Under the pieces are notes generated by a model. It was not told where the DNA came from. It made no database searches and saw nothing but the letters and a program-made list of their open reading frames with translations. From the NCBI GenBank assembly GCA_041741995.1, contig JBGSJN010000133.1:1-9855 (forward strand): a DNA stretch of 9,855 bases, given 5' to 3'. This DNA is from WTXA01 sp041741995. GTDB taxonomy: Bacteria; Bacillota; TC1. Of the stretch, positions 6,824-9,855 are shown piece by piece; position 1 is the first letter of the stretch, and each line of letters opens with the position of its first letter. The translations under genes and the position numbers were made by a program.

Positions 6824-8167
6824 ATGAGAAGATTATTAAATTACGACCCAGAAATAGCAAAAGTGCTAGAAGATGAAAGAAGCAGACAAACAGATAAAAT
6901 CGAATTGATCGCTTCTGAAAACTTCGTTAGCCCTCGTGTATTAGAAGCTCAAGGTTCTGTACTTACAAACAAGTATGCAGAAGGATACCCTGGAAAAAGA
7001 TATTACGGCGGATGTGAACATGTTGACGTAGCAGAAAATATTGCAAGAGACAGAGCTTGTAAATTATTTGGTGCAGATCATGCTAACGTTCAACCGCATT
7101 CAGGCGCTAGTGCTAATGAAGGAGTATACTTAGCTGTACTTAAGCCTGGTGACACTGTTCTAGGTATGAGCTTGGCTCATGGTGGACACTTAACTCATGG
7201 TAGCCCAGTCAACATTTCTGGTCTATATTTCAATTTCGTACATTATGGTGTTGATAAAGAAACAGAACAAATCGACTATGATGAAGTTGAAAGACTAGCA
7301 ATAGAAAGCAAGCCAAAACTAATTGTTGCTGGAGCAAGTGCTTATTCAAGAATTTTTGATTTTAAACGTTTTAGAGAAATTGCTGATAAAGTTGGAGCTT
7401 TATTGATGGTTGACATGGCTCACATTGCAGGATTAGTAGCTGCTGGAGTTCATCCATCACCAGTTCCTTATGCAGATTTCGTTACAACAACTACACATAA
7501 AACATTAAGAGGTCCTCGTGGTGGTATGATTCTTTGTAAAGAAGAGCATGCAAAAGCTATTGATAAAGCAGTATTTCCTGGTTTGCAAGGTGGACCTTTG
7601 ATGCATGTTATCGCAGCTAAAGCTGTAGCTTTCAAAGAAGCTTTAGAACCATCATTTGTAGACTATCAAAAGCAAGTAGTTAAAAACGCAGCTGCTCTTG
7701 CTGAAGGTCTGCAAAAACACAATATCCGTGTTGTTTCAGGCGGAACTTCAAACCACGTTATGTTGGTAGATATGACTAGCCTAAACTTAACTGGTAAAGT
7801 TGCTGAACACAGACTAGATGAAATTGGGATTACTTGTAATAAAAATGGAATTCCATTTGATACACAAAGCCCATTCATTACTAGTGGTATCCGTTTAGGA
7901 ACAGCTGCTGCAACAACAAGAGGCTTCAATGAAGCACAAATGGGAAGAATTGCAGAAATTATCAGCAGAACTTTAAGTGCTGAAGACTTTGATGCAGTTA
8001 AAGACAGTATTGCTAAAGATGTTGATGTTCTATGTAAAGAAGTTCCTTTATATTCAGCTTATAAAGCTTACACTGATCTAGTGGAAGAAGTTATGGCTGG
8101 AAAAGAAGTTAATAAAGAACTTTATGCTAAGACTCAAGATGCTGGCCAAGAGAAATGGATTAAATAG
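6824..8167 (+). CDS. glyA: Serine hydroxymethyltransferase
   Basis: GlyA is a cytoplasmic PLP enzyme that interconverts serine plus tetrahydrofolate with glycine plus 5,10-methylene-tetrahydrofolate. The family signature is clear: IELIASENF (26-34), TNKYAEGYPGKRYYGG (48-63), LMVDMAHIAG with D197 and H200, and TTTTHKTLRGPRGG with Lys226 as the Schiff-base lysine. The C-terminal domain has SGIRLGTAAATTRG (354-367). Bacterial GlyA usually ends close to the CKEVPLY position (404-410); here 37 further residues follow, making 447. The ATG at 6824 is preceded by AAGGTGG (6805-6811), slightly distant. Adjacent to the glycine reductase genes, it probably supplies glycine from serine, or the reverse when glycine is plentiful. 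Confidence 0.97.
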   Translation: MRRLLNYDPEIAKVLEDERSRQTDKIELIASENFVSPRVLEAQGSVLTNKYAEGYPGKRYYGGCEHVDVAENIARDRACKLFGADHANVQPHSGASANEGVYLAVLKPGDTVLGMSLAHGGHLTHGSPVNISGLYFNFVHYGVDKETEQIDYDEVERLAIESKPKLIVAGASAYSRIFDFKRFREIADKVGALLMVDMAHIAGLVAAGVHPSPVPYADFVTTTTHKTLRGPRGGMILCKEEHAKAIDKAVFPGLQGGPLMHVIAAKAVAFKEALEPSFVDYQKQVVKNAAALAEGLQKHNIRVVSGGTSNHVMLVDMTSLNLTGKVAEHRLDEIGITCNKNGIPFDTQSPFITSGIRLGTAAATTRGFNEAQMGRIAEIISRTLSAEDFDAVKDSIAKDVDVLCKEVPLYSAYKAYTDLVEEVMAGKEVNKELYAKTQDAGQEKWIK

Positions 8168-8181
8168 TTTAGATTTTAAAT

Positions 8182-8211
8182 AGAGCAGTCATTTTGGCTG
8201 CTCTTTTTTTT
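8182..8211 (+). terminator. Intrinsic terminator after glyA
   Basis: AGAGCAGTC (8182-8190) and GGCTGCTCT (8196-8204) form a 9-bp stem, including one G-U, around ATTTT, followed by a long T run to 8211. The AAGGAG ribosome binding site of the next gene starts immediately after the T run. Confidence 0.92.
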
Positions 8212-8225
8212 AAGGAGTATCTGTT

Positions 8226-8522
8226 ATGAAATACAACAAATACTATATTTTAGGCATTATTGGTTCATTGCTAACTTTATATTATGCAGTTCTTATACTT
8301 GGTATAGTCAATCAAGATGGGTTGTTAATGCTAACTTCTGGGATGATTTCTTTCTTAGGCTTAATTACTATGATAAGTTTCAAAAGGGCAAAAAACTTAG
8401 CTGCCGCTTTATTTCTTATTTCAGCAATTAGTAATCTAGTTATTAATAATAGTATTTTTACAGCAATATTACCCGGAGTTTTGGGGTTTATTTTAATTAT
8501 TGATAGGAAACCATATGTTTAG
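8226..8522 (+). CDS. Small four-helix membrane protein, function unknown
   Basis: I do not recognise this 98-residue protein. It is almost entirely hydrophobic, with four likely membrane helices at about residues 7-27, 31-51, 57-74 and 76-92. The short loops include NQDG (29-32) and the basic SFKRAKN (51-57), and the tail is DRKPYV. There are no cysteines and no obvious catalytic motif. AAGGAG at 8212-8217, directly after the glyA terminator's T run, is well spaced for the ATG at 8226. I found no good separate promoter, so expression may depend on read-through from glyA. The stop codon overlaps the next gene by 8 bp. It could be a subunit of a small transporter or a pure membrane protein of unknown role. 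Confidence 0.7.
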   Translation: MKYNKYYILGIIGSLLTLYYAVLILGIVNQDGLLMLTSGMISFLGLITMISFKRAKNLAAALFLISAISNLVINNSIFTAILPGVLGFILIIDRKPYV

Positions 8523-8937
8523 AGATGAGAAATTTCTTATAAGATTCAGTCTATTTTTATTAATAACCTTAAGCACTACTTTATATTTTGGTCAAAGTGA
8601 AGTCATTAATGCTTTAATGAGTTTTTTTGGTTTTGATTCTGTTCAGGCAATTAAGTTTGTTGAAAATCTATTTATTATCGAAAATGAATTTTTTCCAAAA
8701 GAAATCAATAGATATTTGGGCATTATAGGTTATTTATTATCATTGATATTACTGTTTTTACTTAGGCTTTTAAAAAAACCTAAACGAAAGCATGTTGTTT
8801 TTGCTGGTGTTACCTTATTGTCATTAGGTTTTTTTGAAATGATATTTTTAGATATTAGTGTTGTAGGTTGGCTATCTGGGCCTATAATGATGATTACAGG
8901 TTTTTTATTGTATAAAAAAAGCTTTTACTTTTTTTGA
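8515..8937 (+). CDS. Second small membrane protein, function unknown
   Basis: This 140-residue product is also unrecognised. Likely membrane segments are at about residues 8-25, 67-85, 94-113 and 117-133. Between the first two lies a 40-residue region with SFFGFDSVQAIKFVENLF and IIENEFFPKEINRY that could be an extracytoplasmic domain. A basic cluster, LLKKPKRKH (85-93), follows helix 2 and probably faces the cytoplasm. I chose ATG 8515, which has AGGAAA six bases upstream and overlaps the previous stop, a layout that favours translational coupling; an in-frame TTG at 8500 is possible but has no ribosome binding site. It is the only gene here whose true stop is TGA. The pair probably acts together. 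Confidence 0.65.
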   Translation: MFRDEKFLIRFSLFLLITLSTTLYFGQSEVINALMSFFGFDSVQAIKFVENLFIIENEFFPKEINRYLGIIGYLLSLILLFLLRLLKKPKRKHVVFAGVTLLSLGFFEMIFLDISVVGWLSGPIMMITGFLLYKKSFYFF

Positions 8938-8954
8938 AAATTTACTATAAACTA

Positions 8955-8983
8955 TTGCAAATAACCTAAAATTTTTTTATAAT
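8955..8983 (+). promoter_or_regulatory. Sigma-A promoter of the amidohydrolase leader
   Basis: TTGCAA (8955-8960), a 17-bp spacer and a perfect TATAAT (8978-8983) form a strong promoter. RNA would start near 8990, so the message has an untranslated leader of about 300 nt before the amidohydrolase start at 9290. That length is itself a sign of leader-based control. Confidence 0.85.
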
Positions 8984-9002
8984 AAAGACAGTTAAATAAA
9001 CA

Positions 9003-9054
9003 TTGACTTAGGTGCTGGGAACTGAAGTCGCGATGATGTAGAACATGGCCAGTA
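9003..9054 (+). ncRNA. Riboswitch-like pseudoknot, copy 1
   Basis: GACTT (9005-9009) pairs with AAGTC (9025-9029), closing a loop that contains CTGGGAACT (9015-9023). The CTGG of that loop can pair with CCAG (9049-9052), making an H-type pseudoknot, with possible extra T-A and G-U pairs through 9013-9014 and 9053-9054. The 3' pseudoknot strand lies inside the 5' arm of a terminator (9041-9080). I cannot assign it to a known class. The structure is predicted by eye from complementarity and from comparison with copy 2. Confidence 0.62.
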
Positions 9055-9080
9055 GATCAATTGGTATATGTTCTTTTTTT
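9041..9080 (+). terminator. Leader terminator 1, exclusive with copy 1 pseudoknot
   Basis: GAACAT (9041-9046) pairs with ATGTTC (9068-9073). The stem continues through GGCCAG (9047-9052) against TTGGTAT (9061-9067) with G-U pairs and one bulged A, then an 8-nt loop. Seven Ts follow (9074-9080). It uses CCAG, the same bases as the copy 1 pseudoknot, so only one structure can form. Confidence 0.8.
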
Positions 9081-9099
9081 ATATAAAAAATATTATATC

Positions 9100-9147
9100 T
9101 TGGCTTTGGAACTGGGAACTAGAGCCTCTACAGATGAACAAAGCCAG
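9100..9147 (+). ncRNA. Riboswitch-like pseudoknot, copy 2
   Basis: This is homologous to copy 1 at an offset of 97 nt: 18 of the first 22 positions match. GGCTTT (9102-9107) pairs with AGAGCC (9121-9126), and the loop again carries CTGGGAACT (9112-9120), whose CTGG pairs with CCAG (9144-9147). Compared with copy 1, A9006-T9028 has become G9103-C9125, a compensatory change in the same pair. An alternative helix, TGGCTTTG (9101-9108) with CAAAGCCA (9139-9146), is perfect over 8 bp and could be a competing fold. Confidence 0.62.
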
Positions 9148-9175
9148 GGAATAATTTCGGCTTATGTTCTTTTTT
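9136..9175 (+). terminator. Leader terminator 2, exclusive with copy 2 pseudoknot
   Basis: GAACA (9136-9140) pairs with TGTTC (9165-9169), and AAGCC (9141-9145) with GGCTT (9159-9163), with one bulged A and a 13-nt loop, followed by six Ts (9170-9175). Its 5' arm shares two C residues with the pseudoknot CCAG and most of the alternative 8-bp helix, giving a switch like that of terminator 1. Confidence 0.85.
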
Positions 9176-9219
9176 ATTACAAAAAAATAAATATTAAACT
9201 AACTTTGTGAGATTTGGCT

Positions 9220-9250
9220 GAGACATACGCTAGGAATATGCATATGTTTC
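9220..9250 (+). promoter_or_regulatory. Third leader hairpin, possibly a degenerate terminator
   Basis: GAGACATA (9220-9227) pairs with TATGTTTC (9243-9250), 8 bp with one G-U. The 3' arm and following bases, ATATGTTTCTTTA, resemble the ATATGTTCTTTTT end of terminator 1, but the T run is broken and no CTGGGAACT loop precedes it. It may be the relic of a third unit or an unrelated hairpin ahead of the ribosome binding site at 9276. Confidence 0.35.
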
Positions 9251-9289
9251 TTTACGCTGTTTATAATACATAAATAAGGAGTAGAAGAG

Positions 9290-9855
9290 ATGTTGATTGT
9301 AAGTGGAAAATACGTATTGACTAGTGAGGGATTAAAAGAAAATTACTCATTGGTTATTGAAGGTAGTGTGATCAAAGAGGTTTTGCCAACTAATCAGTTG
9401 AAAGGCTATGAAGGTGCAGAGGTTATTGAAGTTTCTGATGGCATCATTACACCTGGCTTTATCAATGCTCATACTCATATGTATGGCACAGTAGCTCATG
9501 GTATACATACTGAAAAAGTAATCAAGGACTTCACAGACTTTTTAGAAATTTTCTGGTGGCCTATGGTTGAAGATCAAATTGATCATGAATTGATTAAAGC
9601 TACTACTGCTTGGGCATGCGTTGAGTCAATTGATTCTGGGGTTACAACAATAGTTGACACTTTGGAAGCTCCAAACTCACTAATGGGTTGTTTGAATACA
9701 GAAAAAGAAGTGATTAAGAATTTCGGCCTAAGAGCTTACTTATCTTTTGAAGCAAGTCAAAGAAAAGACGAAGAAAACTCTATTAAGGGATTAAACGAGA
9801 ACTATAACTTTACTATGGAGAATAAAGACAATGAATTAATTAAAGGATTCATGTC
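9290..9855 (+). CDS. Amidohydrolase of the ATZ/TRZ (SsnA / deaminase-like) type, N-terminal part
   Basis: The frame starts at ATG 9290 behind AAGGAG (9276-9281) and stays open for 188 codons to the window edge. The opening MLIVSGKYVLTSEGL and the following beta-strands, then GIITPGFINAHTHMYG with metal ligands H61 and H63, are typical of metal-dependent amidohydrolases that deaminate or dechlorinate heterocycles (guanine deaminase, adenosine-type deaminases, atrazine hydrolases, SsnA). FWWPMVEDQIDHELI and ACVESIDSGVTTIVDTLEAPN are also usual in this group. The remaining ligands (His, His, Asp) lie beyond the window, so the substrate cannot be chosen. It has its own promoter and a long leader with two predicted switches, so its level is probably set by a small molecule linked to its reaction. 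Confidence 0.88.
   Translation, partial: MLIVSGKYVLTSEGLKENYSLVIEGSVIKEVLPTNQLKGYEGAEVIEVSDGIITPGFINAHTHMYGTVAHGIHTEKVIKDFTDFLEIFWWPMVEDQIDHELIKATTAWACVESIDSGVTTIVDTLEAPNSLMGCLNTEKEVIKNFGLRAYLSFEASQRKDEENSIKGLNENYNFTMENKDNELIKGFM

Noticed and set aside
8500..8514. TTG start at 8500 for the second membrane protein
   Set aside because: There is no ribosome binding site in front of it, whereas ATG at 8515 has AGGAAA and a typical overlap with the previous stop.
8990..9289. Purine riboswitch, preQ1-I, fluoride or T-box identity for the amidohydrolase leader
   Set aside because: Short resemblances exist, such as GCCTCTAC in copy 2 to part of fluoride or purine cores, but the remaining conserved parts of those RNAs are missing and copy 1 lacks even this match. 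No T-box GGTGG antiterminator bulge is present.

Overview
The window comes from a low-GC, Gram-positive, amino-acid-fermenting anaerobe of the Clostridia. I base this on the AT-rich sequence, strong AAGGAGG ribosome binding sites, sigma-A type promoters, short U-tailed terminators and, above all, a complete selenocysteine-dependent glycine reductase operon. I would guess a relative of Tissierella, Acetoanaerobium or Peptoclostridium, but the sequence alone does not settle the genus.

Layout. Bases 1-141 are one end of an IS3-family insertion sequence, with the 5' end of its transposase gene on the minus strand and its terminal repeat ending at 141. Bases 142-356 are an AT-rich leader with a possible promoter. 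Bases 357-6680 are the glycine reductase operon grdX-grdE-grdA-grdB-grdC-grdD on the plus strand, closed by a strong terminator at 6690-6717. grdA and grdB each contain an in-frame UGA that must be read as selenocysteine, so a naive caller splits each into two pieces. glyA (serine hydroxymethyltransferase) follows at 6824-8167 with its own near-consensus promoter and terminator. Two overlapping genes for small unrecognised membrane proteins occupy 8226-8937. A near-consensus promoter at 8955-8983 then drives a leader of about 300 nt into an amidohydrolase gene that runs off the window at 9855.

How the genes work together. GlyA interconverts serine and glycine. Glycine is reduced by protein B (GrdE pyruvoyl protein plus GrdB selenoprotein), which passes a carboxymethyl group to the selenol of protein A (GrdA). 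Protein C (GrdC plus GrdD) releases acetyl phosphate, which yields ATP. The thioredoxin genes that commonly start this operon in related organisms are not in the 5' part of the window; an insertion sequence lies there instead.

Most interesting element. The amidohydrolase leader carries two homologous copies, offset by 97 nt, of a compact RNA. Each has a stem whose base pairs covary between the copies, and a conserved CTGGGAACT loop able to form a pseudoknot with a downstream CCAG. Each CCAG lies in the 5' arm of an intrinsic terminator. This looks like a tandem transcription-terminating riboswitch of a class I cannot name.
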